Below are positions 17,856 through 25,739 of a stretch of 61,957 nucleotides of DNA, one piece after another (within the stretch, counting starts at the first letter, position 1; each line of letters begins with the position of its first letter). Origin of the DNA: Prevotella sp. (GTDB lineage: Bacteria; Bacteroidota; Bacteroidia; Bacteroidales; Bacteroidaceae). The notes under the pieces were generated by a model. That model was given only the letters and a program-made list of their open reading frames with translations. It was not told the DNA's origin and made no database searches. The stretch lies in contig JAFYYV010000032.1 in assembly GCA_017557405.1 (NCBI GenBank), forward strand, positions 1 through 61,957, given 5' to 3'. The translations under genes were made by a program, and so were the position numbers.

Positions 17856-19886
17856 TTGAAAACATTCCTGCTTCTCGGTGTCGCACTCATGACACCCTCC
17901 TTCAACACTATCGCCCAAACCGTTTCCGATAGTTTGGGAGTGAACGCCATCGATGAGTTCATCGATGCGAGCATCGACATTGATGAAGCAGAAAGCACCT
18001 CGTGGGAGACCATTTATGAAGACCTCGATGCCCTGCACCAGCAGAAAATCAACCTGAACACCGCCACTCGTGAGGATTTGGCGCAACTTCCTTTCCTTTC
18101 CGAACAACAAATCGAAGACATCTGCGAATACATCTACCGCTATGCTCCTCTGCGTAGCATGGCCGAACTCGCCATGATAGAGTCGATTGAAATGCCGACC
18201 CGCAAACTGCTGCATCAGTTTGTTTATATTGGTGAGGCGCCCAACACCTATCATCCCAAACCCAAAAGCCAACTCACCCTGACGGGAAGCATTCCTTTCT
18301 ACGAACGACAGGGCGACAAGAACGGCTATCTTGGCTACCCCTATCGCCATTCATTGCGATATACGCTCAACGTAGGACCTCATCTCAAGGCTGGGTTCGT
18401 TGCTTCGCAAGACGCTGGCGAGCCATTCTTTGCCAATCGCAACGGATGGGGATACGACTATTATTCGGCATACATCCAGGCGAAGAAGTTGGGAAGCGTG
18501 AAGAACCTCGTTGTGGGACGCTACCGGCTTCGTATGGGACAGGGTCTCATCATGGGCGGTGATTTTGCTTTCGGAAAACTGATGACACTCGCCCACTTGG
18601 GACGAACCGATACCAACCTACGCGGCCATTCCTCACGTATGGAAGCCGATTACCTGCAAGGTGTAGGAACCACAGTGGCCCTCTCGCGCCACTTCGATAT
18701 GACTGGTTTCATCTCCTATCGAAACATCGATGCCACAATGGACAGCATCGCGATGGACGATGGAAGCATGCAAGCAACCATCAGGACGTTGCTCAAGACT
18801 GGCTATCATCGCACACCCTCGGAGATGGAACGCAAACACAATGCTTCGGAATTCATCGCTGGCGGCAATCTGGTGTTTCATCAAAATCGATTCAGTGCCT
18901 CCCTCAACGCTCTCTATGGTCAGTTTTCCAAACCGCTACGACCCGACACAGCCACTTTGTTCCGAAGATACCAGGCGCAAGGTTCCCATTATCGCAACGC
19001 CAGCATCGGTTATCGATATCGTGGAAGGAAATTAAGTCTCAGCGGAGAAACAGCCATCAGTCCTGCTTCTGGTACTTCCGAAAGCAACATCGCTTTGGCA
19101 ACGCTCAACATGCTTTCCTTCACGCAGAACGACCTGACGCTGATGGTCCTCCAACGCTTCTACAGCTATCGATACATCGCCCTTCACGCACAATCGTTCA
19201 GCGAAGGTACCAACATACAAAACGAAAGCGGAGTTTATTTGGGAGCCAAATGGAACGCCTCTCGCCAGCTCACCCTCATGGCTTATGCCGACTACACTTA
19301 TTTCCCGTGGGCACGCTATCAGGTTGATTTCCCCTCCCACGCTTTCGATGCTCATTTCTCGGCACTCTACCAACGGGAAAATCTGCGCATCTCTGCACGC
19401 TATCGGTTTCATATTCGCGAAAAAAACAACGAGGACAAGAATGCCCTCGACACACATACCGAACACCGCGCACGACTGCAATTGGCCATCAACGCGGCTC
19501 CGTGGAATTTCAAAACGCAGATCCACGCCGTTCAAGCTTACACCCCACAAAGTTCCTTTGGAATACTCCTTAGCCAGAACGTCGCCTATCAGTTCCAACG
19601 TGCCACCCTCAACGCGGGAATCGCCTATTTCAATACCACCGACTACGACAGTCGTCTCTATCTGCAAGAGCCCGACATGAGATTCACTTTTTCCGCTCCT
19701 ATGCTCTATGGACACGGCATCCGATACACCTTCTTCGCTGATGTCAAACTCTCCAAGAACATCTTCCTCAGAGCGAAACTCGCCACCAACAGCTATTTCG
19801 ACCGCAATCACATCAGTAGTTCGCTACAACAAATCAATCATTCATCGCAAACCGACTTGCATCTGCAGCTGCACATGCGGTTTTGA
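17856..19886 (+). CDS. Helix-hairpin-helix protein fused to an outer-membrane beta-barrel
   Basis: The 676-residue protein has a signal peptide ('KTFLLLGVALMTPSF', cleavage near 'TIAQ'), an acidic stretch, then a ComEA-like helix-hairpin-helix segment (about 60-125: 'INLNTATREDLAQLPFLSEQ'). The remainder (about 135-676) has alternating aromatic strands, many Tyr/Arg/Ser, and ends '...LQLHMRF' with terminal Phe, as outer-membrane beta-barrels do. Such HHH-barrel proteins recur in Bacteroidetes; their function is not known to me, and DNA binding or uptake at the outer membrane is only a guess. No ATG gives the full signal peptide; TTG at 17856 is the best start, with ATG at 17889 as an alternative that would cut the signal peptide. 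Confidence 0.75.
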   Translation: MKTFLLLGVALMTPSFNTIAQTVSDSLGVNAIDEFIDASIDIDEAESTSWETIYEDLDALHQQKINLNTATREDLAQLPFLSEQQIEDICEYIYRYAPLRSMAELAMIESIEMPTRKLLHQFVYIGEAPNTYHPKPKSQLTLTGSIPFYERQGDKNGYLGYPYRHSLRYTLNVGPHLKAGFVASQDAGEPFFANRNGWGYDYYSAYIQAKKLGSVKNLVVGRYRLRMGQGLIMGGDFAFGKLMTLAHLGRTDTNLRGHSSRMEADYLQGVGTTVALSRHFDMTGFISYRNIDATMDSIAMDDGSMQATIRTLLKTGYHRTPSEMERKHNASEFIAGGNLVFHQNRFSASLNALYGQFSKPLRPDTATLFRRYQAQGSHYRNASIGYRYRGRKLSLSGETAISPASGTSESNIALATLNMLSFTQNDLTLMVLQRFYSYRYIALHAQSFSEGTNIQNESGVYLGAKWNASRQLTLMAYADYTYFPWARYQVDFPSHAFDAHFSALYQRENLRISARYRFHIREKNNEDKNALDTHTEHRARLQLAINAAPWNFKTQIHAVQAYTPQSSFGILLSQNVAYQFQRATLNAGIAYFNTTDYDSRLYLQEPDMRFTFSAPMLYGHGIRYTFFADVKLSKNIFLRAKLATNSYFDRNHISSSLQQINHSSQTDLHLQLHMRF

Positions 19887-20033
19887 GTTTGTAAGTTGGT
19901 GAGTTTTTAAGTTGATGAGTTTCTAAGTTTATGAGTTTGGGAGTAAATAGAATGTTATTTCACAAACTTGTGAATCACAAACTTGTGAAATTTAAGATTA
20001 ATTATCCAAAAAAGATTATCCAAATCGGATAAT
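19884..20033. repeat. Stack of three short repeats/palindromes after the HHH-barrel gene
   Basis: First comes a ~15-bp tandem repeat (AAGTTGGTGAGTTTTT-like, 19884-19945, about four units). Next is a duplicated CACAAACTTGTGAAT containing the palindrome CACAAACTTGTG (19959-19992). Last is a palindrome ATTATCC-aaatc-GGATAAT (20014-20033) preceded by a partial copy. The final hairpins may terminate transcription, but no T run follows cleanly. The gap to menC (203 bp) holds no gene. Confidence 0.6.
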
Positions 20034-20089
20034 ATGTATTAAAAACGTAGAATATATACCCTTTAAGCCCCTCCACTCCTCTTTAAGCC

Positions 20090-21121
20090 CTATAAACCCT
20101 TATAATAGAGCCTTTCCCCACGAATCTGCAGGTTCATTGGGATGTTGTCCGTGAACAGTTGGCCGGTGCCGAGACCTTGACAAAGTTCGGGGTGGTCGCC
20201 ATACACTTGGGCGGCAAAGAGACCTATCGAGCGCAATCCCACATTGCTCTCCAATGCGGAGGTCATCCACGAACCAATGCCACGTTCACGCGCCAACTCA
20301 ATCCATTCCCTGCAACCACGCATGCCGCCATGCAACGAGGGTTTCAAGATGATATATTGAGGATGGATGGCATCCAGCAAACGTTCCTTTTCCGCCACAT
20401 CGTTCACGCCAATCAACTCCTCGTCCAAAGCAATCGGAACCAAACCAGCATCGCACAATGCACGAAGCACCTCCCATTGTTTCGTGGCAATCGGCTGCTC
20501 TATCGAGTGGATGTCGTAGTTCGCCAACTCCTCCAAACGGTTCATCGCCACATCCACACCGAAACCACCATTCGCATCCAAACGCAACTCAATCTCCTCA
20601 CGTTTGAAATGCTGACGAACGAAACGAATCAACTCGCGTTCCTGCGCCCAGTCAATGGCGCCAATCTTCAACTTCACGCAATGGAAACCAGCCTCCAGCT
20701 TTTCTTCAATGCGCCCGTACATCTCCTCGAACGTACCCATCCACACCAAGCCGTTGATAGGAATGCCGACCTCGCCACGCGAGAATGCCGTAGCGCCATC
20801 AAACGGAGGCAAACCATACAAATCAGCGAATGCCGTCTCCAAACCGAAAAGCATTGAGGGATAAGGACGCAACGTATCGTAAGGAATCTCTCCCGATGCA
20901 CAGCAACGCTCACACATCGCCGTCAACACCCGCTCGTATTCCTCGTCTGGCAAAGCATCGCACGACAAATCGGGTAAGGGAGCACACTCGCCCACGCCTA
21001 CCCTTCCATCCGTCTGCGACCTCAACGTCACAAACCAACTGGTGCGCGTCAGATAGACACCTCGCGACGTACCAGCAGGACGGCGGAAATGAAACACCCG
21101 CTTGGTTAATTTATAATTCAC
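20090..21121 (-). CDS. menC: o-Succinylbenzoate synthase
   Basis: MenC dehydrates SHCHC to o-succinylbenzoate in the menaquinone pathway. It is an enolase-superfamily enzyme with the catalytic 'KLKIGAIDW' (KxK), metal ligands in 'LDANGGF', 'IEQPI' and 'LDEEL', and a late Lys in 'ILKPSLHGG'. The N-terminal family signature 'RPAGTSRGVYLTRTSWFV' is present. The frame stays open upstream to about 21190 through repeat DNA, with no ATG. I chose GTG at 21121, which yields 'MNYKLTKRVFHFRRPAGTSRG', matching the usual MenC start; this GTG and the first residues fall in a 7-bp tandem repeat. It lies downstream of menB in the minus-strand men cluster. Confidence 0.87.
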   Translation of the reverse strand: MNYKLTKRVFHFRRPAGTSRGVYLTRTSWFVTLRSQTDGRVGVGECAPLPDLSCDALPDEEYERVLTAMCERCCASGEIPYDTLRPYPSMLFGLETAFADLYGLPPFDGATAFSRGEVGIPINGLVWMGTFEEMYGRIEEKLEAGFHCVKLKIGAIDWAQERELIRFVRQHFKREEIELRLDANGGFGVDVAMNRLEELANYDIHSIEQPIATKQWEVLRALCDAGLVPIALDEELIGVNDVAEKERLLDAIHPQYIILKPSLHGGMRGCREWIELARERGIGSWMTSALESNVGLRSIGLFAAQVYGDHPELCQGLGTGQLFTDNIPMNLQIRGERLYYKGL

Positions 21122-21148
21122 AATTGACAATTGACAATTCACAATTAA
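21111..21148. repeat. 7-bp tandem repeat (AATTCAC/AATTGAC) over the menC start
   Basis: Five heptamers of the AATTSAY type cover the proposed start codon and the upstream region of menC. The same family occurs at 21221-21253, 22088-22120, 25085-25118, 25147-25173, 34603-34658 and elsewhere. Confidence 0.8.
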
Positions 21149-21150
21149 AC

Positions 21151-21220
21151 TACGTTTGAATATCGGCTGCACCTCAGCAATTAAAACCAAGTTTTATTGC
21201 ATTCGGTTTGCACGATATTT
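21151..21220 (+). repeat. Diverged copy of a promoter-bearing repeat element
   Basis: The plus strand reads GGCTGCACCTCAGCAATT, then a small hairpin (AATTAAAAC/GTTTTATT), then GCATTCGGTTTGCACGATAT. It aligns along its length with the better-preserved elements at 33088-33200 and 36975-37071. The TAnnTTTG boxes are degraded here, and nothing on the plus strand downstream could use it. Confidence 0.6.
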
Positions 21221-21262
21221 CACAATTCATAATTCATAGTTCATAATTCATAGTGCACCGCA

Positions 21263-22087
21263 CTAGGGGAACTTCGGATATTTGTCAAAGTCAGGTTTGC
21301 GTTTTTCAAGGAACGCCTTGCCACCCTCCTGAGCCTCGTCCAGACAATAATACAAGAGTGTTGCATCGCCAGCCAACTCCTGAATGCCCGCTTGACCATC
21401 CAGTTCGGCATTCAAGCCCGCCTTGATCATACGGAGTGCCAAAGGTGAGCGTTCCATCATCGTTTCCGCCCACTCCACACACTCGTCCTCGAGTCGTTCG
21501 AGTGGCACCACCTTGTTCACGAGCCCCATCTGCAGCGCCTCCTCAGCGCTGTACTGACGGCACAGAAACCAAATCTCACGCGCCTTCTTCTGCCCCACAA
21601 TCCGAGCCAGATAGCTCGAACCGAAGCCCGCATCGAACGAACCCACCTTGGGTCCTGTCTGTCCAAAGATGGCATTCTCAGAGCAGATAGTCAGGTCGCA
21701 CACCACATGCAACACATGACCGCCTCCGATGGCATATCCGTTCACCATCGCAATGACAGGTTTCGGCAAACGACGTATCTGCATCTGCACATCGAGCACA
21801 CTCAGACGCGGCACACCCTGCTCATCGATGTAGCCTCCATGACCTTTCACGTGCATGTCGCCACCAGCACAGAACGCAACATCTCCCGCACCCGTCAACA
21901 GCACCACACGAATGTCCAGGCAGTCGCGGCAATAGGTGAACGCCTGCGACATCTCCCATGTGGTCAGCGGTGTGAACGCATTACGATACCGTTCGCGATT
22001 GATGGTAATCTTCGCGATGTGATGATACTCTTCAAAAAGAATCTCCTTGAAGTCGAATCCTTCTATCTTTTTCCAGTTTCTTTCCAT
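21263..22087 (-). CDS. menB: 1,4-Dihydroxy-2-naphthoyl-CoA synthase
   Basis: MenB cyclises o-succinylbenzoyl-CoA to DHNA-CoA. The 274-residue crotonase-fold protein has the family's '[17 protein letters not shown]' oxyanion-hole region, '[21 protein letters not shown]', '[18 protein letters not shown]' with the catalytic Asp/Gly, and ends 'FDKYPKFP', the usual MenB tail. Length is normal. It is transcribed after menD across a gap of only 22 bp that is itself 7-bp tandem repeat, and before menC. Confidence 0.96.
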   Translation of the reverse strand: MERNWKKIEGFDFKEILFEEYHHIAKITINRERYRNAFTPLTTWEMSQAFTYCRDCLDIRVVLLTGAGDVAFCAGGDMHVKGHGGYIDEQGVPRLSVLDVQMQIRRLPKPVIAMVNGYAIGGGHVLHVVCDLTICSENAIFGQTGPKVGSFDAGFGSSYLARIVGQKKAREIWFLCRQYSAEEALQMGLVNKVVPLERLEDECVEWAETMMERSPLALRMIKAGLNAELDGQAGIQELAGDATLLYYCLDEAQEGGKAFLEKRKPDFDKYPKFP

Positions 22088-22109
22088 ATTTTATTTACGA
22101 ATTCATAAT

Positions 22110-23795
22110 TCATAATTGCTCACGCAGTGAGCGCTCATCCTCCTCCGAATCCGTGAACACCTCGAGGACCAACGGACGTCGTTCAGCCACCTCCCCGTTC
22201 ACCAACCAGTCGATGCCTTCTTTCATCTCCTCCATGTTGTGGGCGGCACGATGTTGAACGCCATAACTCTCGCAGATTCCTGCTGCCGTAGCATGATGTT
22301 TCGCCATCACAAAACGCTCGCGGGCGGCACTACCATTCAAGCCCTCGAACTTCTCGAAGATTCCACCGCCACCGTTGTTCAGCAACAAGATACGAAGGTT
22401 GTCGCGCAACTCATCCTGCCACAGGCCATTCGAATCGTAGAAGAAACTCAAGTCGCCGATGACGCAGAACACCTTATCCTCACACATCAACGAGAATCCA
22501 GCCGCTGTGGAGAGAGAGCCCTCGATGCCATTCACCCCGCGGTTGCAATAGACATAATGGCGGGCGAAGAGGTTGGCAAGTCGAACGGACATGCTGTTCG
22601 CATAATGCGTGATGCCCCGATTCCCCAACAGGTCCTCCAAAGCCTTCACGGCAGCCATCTGCGAATAGGGTGGATTGGCGTTCCGAACCTTCATCGATGC
22701 CTTCTCCAACTCCTGTTGCCATCGGGTGACAAACGCCGACGTGTCAGCCAATTCCCCGAAATCCCTTTCGTAGCATTCCTCATACGTCTTCGTGTCAGCC
22801 ACCAACTCCTCCAACCACAACAGCACGTCAGCGTGACCACCTTCCAACACGCCCTTCGCGTGCATGAACGTATCGTGCAACCGTCCATCGGGCGATATCT
22901 CCCAGAAGTTGGCTTTGTTGGCTTTGCGCAAGAACTGCTTCAGCCGTTTGCTCACCACCATTCCGCCATAGAGCACGAAGTCGGGCATCAAGTTCTCATC
23001 GTCGCCCAGCGCAACGAGTACCTCATCGAAATGGTTGGCACCCATCTCGCTACCCAACGGTTCGTAGAGCACCACCGCATGCTTCATCAGATGCTGCATC
23101 TCCTCGTCCAGCATGATGCCCTCACGGTTCTGACCCATCACTATCATCGGGCGCTTGGCCGACCAGAAATCGGCACGCAAACCACTGTCCTCGATGTCCA
23201 GATGATCTATTGTCCCACGATGCCGACTGATGGCTTCCAAACGCGGAAGCTGCTCCACATCGAACTGATACAGAGGCTCCGTGAGGGGCACGTTGATATG
23301 CACCGGGCATCCACCTTTGTTTGTCGCCTCGAGCAACGTCTCACGAATCAGCCGACTGCAATACCACTGGCTCTCCGCATCTGTCACCTCCGGAATGCTC
23401 ACACTACGCGCCACGAAACGCCCCAGCGCACCCACCTGCGGCAATGTCTGCCCATCGAGTTGGTCAATCCATTGTGGAGGTCTATCGGCTGAGATCACCA
23501 CCAACGGCACATGCTGATAGTAGGCCTCGGCAACGGCAGGAGCCAAGTTCAACAACGCCGTTCCACTGGTGACACACACCGCCACAAGCTCCCCCTCACT
23601 CAGGGCCATCCCCAAGGCATAGAAGCCCGCACACCGCTCATCGGTCACTGGGTGGCACATGATGTCGGGACATTCGTTCAGGTTGTGCACGATGGGTGCA
23701 TTGCGCGAGCCAGGACACACCACCGCCTGTCTCACACCAGCCGCCACCAGCAACGCCGTCAACGTATTTACATTCTGTTTACTACTATAACTCAT
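22110..23795 (-). CDS. menD: 2-Succinyl-5-enolpyruvyl-6-hydroxy-3-cyclohexene-1-carboxylate synthase
   Basis: MenD is the thiamine-diphosphate enzyme joining isochorismate with 2-oxoglutarate. The 561-residue protein begins 'MSYSSKQNVNTLTALLVAAG' with 'CPGSRNAPI' typical of MenD, has 'CVTSGTALLNLAPAVAEAYYQ' in the pyrimidine-binding domain, and 'NRGVNGIEGSLSTAAGF' plus 'CVIGDLSFFYDSNGLW' in the ThDP/Mg-binding domain (GD...N motif). Length matches the family. The neighbouring menF and menB give the next and previous steps. The C-terminal codons run into a tandem repeat leading to menB. Confidence 0.96.
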   Translation of the reverse strand: MSYSSKQNVNTLTALLVAAGVRQAVVCPGSRNAPIVHNLNECPDIMCHPVTDERCAGFYALGMALSEGELVAVCVTSGTALLNLAPAVAEAYYQHVPLVVISADRPPQWIDQLDGQTLPQVGALGRFVARSVSIPEVTDAESQWYCSRLIRETLLEATNKGGCPVHINVPLTEPLYQFDVEQLPRLEAISRHRGTIDHLDIEDSGLRADFWSAKRPMIVMGQNREGIMLDEEMQHLMKHAVVLYEPLGSEMGANHFDEVLVALGDDENLMPDFVLYGGMVVSKRLKQFLRKANKANFWEISPDGRLHDTFMHAKGVLEGGHADVLLWLEELVADTKTYEECYERDFGELADTSAFVTRWQQELEKASMKVRNANPPYSQMAAVKALEDLLGNRGITHYANSMSVRLANLFARHYVYCNRGVNGIEGSLSTAAGFSLMCEDKVFCVIGDLSFFYDSNGLWQDELRDNLRILLLNNGGGGIFEKFEGLNGSAARERFVMAKHHATAAGICESYGVQHRAAHNMEEMKEGIDWLVNGEVAERRPLVLEVFTDSEEDERSLREQL

Positions 23796-23867
23796 CTAAT
23801 AATAATATATTCATCCTTCATCCCTATTCCTTCATCCCTATTCCTTCACCCCTCCCCCCTTTGGGGG

Positions 23868-23903
23868 AAAGGCTACGGGTAGGCGAGTCTTACTCGGGAA
23901 TGG
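23868..23903 (+). repeat. REP-like hairpin element, copy 1
   Basis: GAAAGGCTACGGGTAGGCGAG is followed by tctt and a stem-closing ACTCGGGAATG. Three further copies occur (26939, 35596 minus, 35677). In this copy the stem is CGAGT/ACTCG. It lies in the 119-bp gap between menF and menD. Confidence 0.75.
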
Positions 23904-23914
23904 CTTGGAGGGGG

Positions 23915-25084
23915 CTAATATAGATTTCTCATTGTCTGCATCTTCGCCTCCGTCTCATCCCATTCCAATTGCTCACTGCTCTCCTTCAGCAGTCCTCCGC
24001 CCGCATGCAACATGCACGTGCGACCATCCATCTGCATGCATCTGAGCGACACGAAGAGCGATGTGCTCCGCTCGTCCTGGGCCTCCACCGCGAGGTTCAA
24101 CGGACCGCAATAGCCACTGTAATAGCGGCGTGGAGCCGATTCGTTGGCAAGAATGAAGTCCATCGCCTCGCCTTTCGGAATACCACAGACGGCTGGTGTG
24201 GGATGAAGGGCTTCCAACACCGCCCCCACTCCTTTCCCTTCGCGGAGGGTGAATCGGAAATCGCTTCTGAGATGCGCAAGGTTGCCCGCACGCACCGTTC
24301 GAGGTCCTTGTTCCTCGATGTTGAGCGCCAGGCTTTCCAGCCGTTCATAGATGTAGGTGGCCACCAACCGTTGTTCTTCGATGTTCTTGTCCGACCATCT
24401 TATTCCTCCATCGGCCGTTTGCAGGGGCGTGTCGAATTTCAGATGCCGACCGCGCAGCACCATCGTACCCGCCAGCGCCATCGTGGAATAGAGCCCTCCG
24501 GCATCCTGCAGCAACACCTCGGGCGTCGCCATCAGCCACGTGCCACTCTCCCGTGTGCTCACCAACGCCACGAACATGCGCGGATAGGATTGGCAGGCAC
24601 GCAGGAACAACTGTTCGGCATCGATGTCGTCCTCAATCTCGTCCTTGCTCTGTCGTGCCAACACAATCTTCCTGAACCGACCTTCCTGCAACTCGTGGTG
24701 GAACATCTCGAAGCATTGGTGATAAACAGCACGGTCGTGCATTGAACGTTGAACATTGAACGTTGATGATTGAAGATTGAACATTGATTCATCCTCCTTC
24801 ATCCTTCTTCCTTCATCCTTCATCCCCCTTCCATCATCCTTCATCCCCTTTCCATCATCCTTCATCCTTCTTCCTTCATCCTTCATCACTTTGACGCAAG
24901 TCACCCTGTCGGGTCGAATGAGCAGCAACGGACAGTCGTCAGTCACCACGAAGGGAGCGAAAACAAACCCCTCGCGGCCTTCCAAGTCCATCGCCGATGC
25001 CAATCGGCAAGGCTCGCCATCCAATTGCTCCACACGCACGTACTCCTCAGCGTATGGCATCCTATAGCAGGCAAAAGAGTTCAT
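23915..25084 (-). CDS. menF: Isochorismate synthase with an in-frame repeat insertion
   Basis: MenF isomerises chorismate to isochorismate, the entry step of menaquinone synthesis. The 389-residue protein has the chorismate-binding C-terminal region: 'KIVLARQ', 'TWLMATPEVLL', 'LAGTM', 'AVCGIPKGEAMDFI', 'YYSGYCGPL' and 'CMLHAGGGLLKESSEQLEWDE'. Residues about 66-115 are an oddity: a run of Met/Lys/Asp/Glu/Gly units (MKDEGRR, MKDDGKG, ...) followed by 'SMFNLQSSTFNVQRSM', encoded by two families of 7-bp tandem repeats. This lies between the N-terminal domain and the catalytic domain, so function may survive. It heads the menF-menD-menB-menC series. Confidence 0.92.
   Translation of the reverse strand: MNSFACYRMPYAEEYVRVEQLDGEPCRLASAMDLEGREGFVFAPFVVTDDCPLLLIRPDRVTCVKVMKDEGRRMKDDGKGMKDDGRGMKDEGRRMKEDESMFNLQSSTFNVQRSMHDRAVYHQCFEMFHHELQEGRFRKIVLARQSKDEIEDDIDAEQLFLRACQSYPRMFVALVSTRESGTWLMATPEVLLQDAGGLYSTMALAGTMVLRGRHLKFDTPLQTADGGIRWSDKNIEEQRLVATYIYERLESLALNIEEQGPRTVRAGNLAHLRSDFRFTLREGKGVGAVLEALHPTPAVCGIPKGEAMDFILANESAPRRYYSGYCGPLNLAVEAQDERSTSLFVSLRCMQMDGRTCMLHAGGGLLKESSEQLEWDETEAKMQTMRNLY
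24740..24888. repeat. In-frame 7-bp tandem repeats inside menF
   Basis: On the plus strand, 24740-24788 consists of ATTGAAC/GTTGAAC/ATTGAAG heptamers and 24787-24887 of TTCATCC/TTCTTCC/CTTCATC-type heptamers. The block of about 149 bp keeps the menF frame open and adds roughly 49 low-complexity residues. The same two families occur in intergenic DNA at 23813-23850 and 28790-28980. Confidence 0.88.
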
Positions 25085-25175
25085 TCAATTTACAATTTAC
25101 AAATTACAATTTACAATTTTGTGCAGCCGACATTCAAATGTAGTTTTAATTGTCAATTGTCAATTGTCAATTAGG
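25085..25175. repeat. 7-bp tandem repeats and a fragment of the promoter-bearing element
   Basis: AATTTAC-type heptamers (25085-25118), then a short stretch matching the minus-strand form of the promoter-bearing repeat (25121-25150, GTGCAGCCGACATTCAAATG), then AATTGTC heptamers (25147-25173). This fills the gap between menF and the thioesterase gene. Confidence 0.65.
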
Positions 25176-25181
25176 CTTTCA

Positions 25182-25625
25182 CTATTCACTCCCCTTTACT
25201 CCCTTTAGGCTTTCCTTTCTCCCCGCCACCACATAATTCGTCACTTGCACGGTCGAAATCAGTTCACCCTCCTCGTTCTTGATCTCGATGTGCCATTGGT
25301 GCAGCGTGCGACCTTTGTGCAGCAACCGCGCGATGGCCGTCACCGTACAGCCCTCCAGCACCGCCTTCACATGACTGCCGCTCACGTTGATGCCCACGCT
25401 GATCTTGCCCGGACAGAGGGCCATCGAGCCCACTCCAGCCAGATTCTCCGCCAATGCCAACGAAGCACCGCCACTGAGGAAGCCAAACGGCTGCCTGTTA
25501 CGTTCGTCCACATGCATTCGCGCCATACACGTGTCGGGCTCGGGGGTGGAAAGGAACTCCATCCCCAGCGCGTTCGAAAGCCCTGGTTGACGCATCACGA
25601 TATCCTTGATGTTATCAATGTTCAT
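25182..25625 (-). CDS. menI: Hotdog-fold acyl-CoA thioesterase (probable DHNA-CoA thioesterase)
   Basis: The roughly 147-residue protein is a PaaI/MenI-like hotdog thioesterase. Key stretches are 'GMEFLSTPEPDTCMARMHVDERNRQPFGFLSGGASLALAE', with the catalytic Glu at its end and 'GFLSGGA' in the substrate-binding turn, followed by the hotdog helix. Position at the head of the men genes suggests it hydrolyses DHNA-CoA to DHNA; this is inference, and a generic thioesterase role is possible. ATG at 25625 ('MNIDNIKDIVMRQPG') is chosen; an upstream in-frame codon would add nine residues overlapping the -7-like box CAAAAGTA (25650-25657, minus strand TACTTTTG). Confidence 0.85.
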   Translation of the reverse strand: MNIDNIKDIVMRQPGLSNALGMEFLSTPEPDTCMARMHVDERNRQPFGFLSGGASLALAENLAGVGSMALCPGKISVGINVSGSHVKAVLEGCTVTAIARLLHKGRTLHQWHIEIKNEEGELISTVQVTNYVVAGRKESLKGVKGSE

Positions 25626-25739
25626 AGTATCTTGTTTACATTTAATCTTCAAAAGTACAAAAAAACATCGAAACTTGCCCCACCATTTGCGAACATTAAC
25701 GCAGATGGCGACATTTTTACATTATCTTTGCAAACCGTT

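Noticed and set aside
22239-23492. Long open frame (about 417 codons) on the plus strand opposite menD
   Set aside because: It is antisense to a clear MenD with correct motifs; its translation is rich in His/Gln/Arg, has no recognisable domain and lacks a promoter.
24780-24888. Possible frameshift or pseudogene in menF because of the repeat block
   Set aside because: The frame stays open through the repeat and the conserved C-terminal motifs follow in frame, so I treat it as intact.
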